DNA of 64,000 nt, taken from the NCBI RefSeq assembly GCF_018687615.1, contig NZ_CP061299.1, forward strand, positions 1-64,000, given 5' to 3'. The notes under the pieces were generated by a model. The model saw only the letters and a program-made list of their open reading frames with translations, did no database searches and was not told the origin of the DNA. Source of the stretch: Polynucleobacter sp. MWH-CaK5 (GTDB taxonomy: Bacteria; Pseudomonadota; Gammaproteobacteria; Burkholderiales; Burkholderiaceae). Both the position numbers and the translations under genes were made by a program. Below are positions 63,742-64,000 of the stretch, piece after piece (positions within the stretch are counted from its first letter, which is position 1; each line of letters begins with the position of its first letter).

Positions 63742-64000
63742 ATGATTCAAACTGAAAGCAGACTAGAGGTTGCCGATAACACCGGTGCCCGCGAAGTATT
63801 GTGCATCAAGGTGCTCGGTGGTTCAAAACGCCGTTACGCCAGCATTGGTGACATTATTAAAGTGACGGTTAAAGACGCCGCTCCGCGTGGTCGTGTTAAA
63901 AAAGGTGATATTTATAACGCCGTGGTGGTTCGCACTGCCAAGGGTGTACGTCGTCCAGACGGTTCACTAATCAAATTTGATTCCAATGCGGCTGTTTTGC
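63742..64000 (+). CDS. rplN: 50S ribosomal protein L14 (3' partial)
   Basis: L14 contacts 16S rRNA across the subunit interface. The frame opens with [19 protein letters not shown] and includes CIKVLGG and the [21 protein letters not shown] block typical of L14. It is cut by the window end after 86 codons of an expected 122. It starts the spc-type gene set behind its own promoter. Confidence 0.96.
   Translation, partial: MIQTESRLEVADNTGAREVLCIKVLGGSKRRYASIGDIIKVTVKDAAPRGRVKKGDIYNAVVVRTAKGVRRPDGSLIKFDSNAAVL

Overview
This window looks like the origin-proximal part of a betaproteobacterial chromosome. The proteins resemble Burkholderiales, and the AT-leaning base composition, short intergenic gaps and gene set best fit Polynucleobacter or a close relative (inferred from recalled similarity, not from a search). 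It opens inside dnaA: the first codons continue the DnaA N-terminal domain, so the true start lies before base 1. It closes inside rplN.

Bases 1-12.7 kb carry the replication and segregation block: dnaA, a candidate oriC with consensus DnaA boxes, dnaN and gyrB, then a small accessory group (SET-domain protein, DUF3717 protein, GMC oxidoreductase, TSUP permease), then mnmG-rsmG-parA-parB. Two parS-type palindromes lie before and inside mnmG. Bases 12.7-21.0 kb hold the complete F1Fo ATP synthase operon atpIBEFHAGDC, ending in hemE. A 284-base gap with three more DnaA-box-like sites separates hemE from priA.

Bases 23.4-34.6 kb are metabolic. The glycine cleavage operon gcvTHP is on the minus strand behind a tandem glycine riboswitch. 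Around it are amtB, a metallo-beta-lactamase-fold hydrolase, a small Zn-ribbon protein, a membrane fatty acid desaturase, tRNA-Arg, a membrane-anchored cytochrome c, and rsmI divergent from diaA-dolP.

Bases 34.8-40.2 kb are one rRNA operon (16S, tRNA-Ile, tRNA-Ala, 23S, 5S) with a clear promoter, processing stems and a terminator. It is followed by tRNA-Tyr, -Gly, -Thr, tuf copy 1 and tRNA-Trp.

Bases 41.9-64.0 kb are the classic expression-machinery superoperon: secE-nusG, rplKAJL-rpoBC, rpsLG-fusA-tuf (copy 2), rpsJ, then rplCDWB-rpsS-rplV-rpsC-rplP-rpmC-rpsQ-rplN. Every gene here is intact. The unusual content is in the spacers: tandem boxA-like elements before rpsJ (which encodes NusE), a shared 5'-terminal hairpin after two internal ribosomal-protein promoters, a 17-bp perfect inverted repeat between rplL and rpoB, and structured spacers in the str and atp operons.

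I found no CRISPR array, insertion sequence, prophage or defence system. I did not find an undescribed multi-gene system. The best leads are the RNA and DNA regulatory elements listed in the findings.
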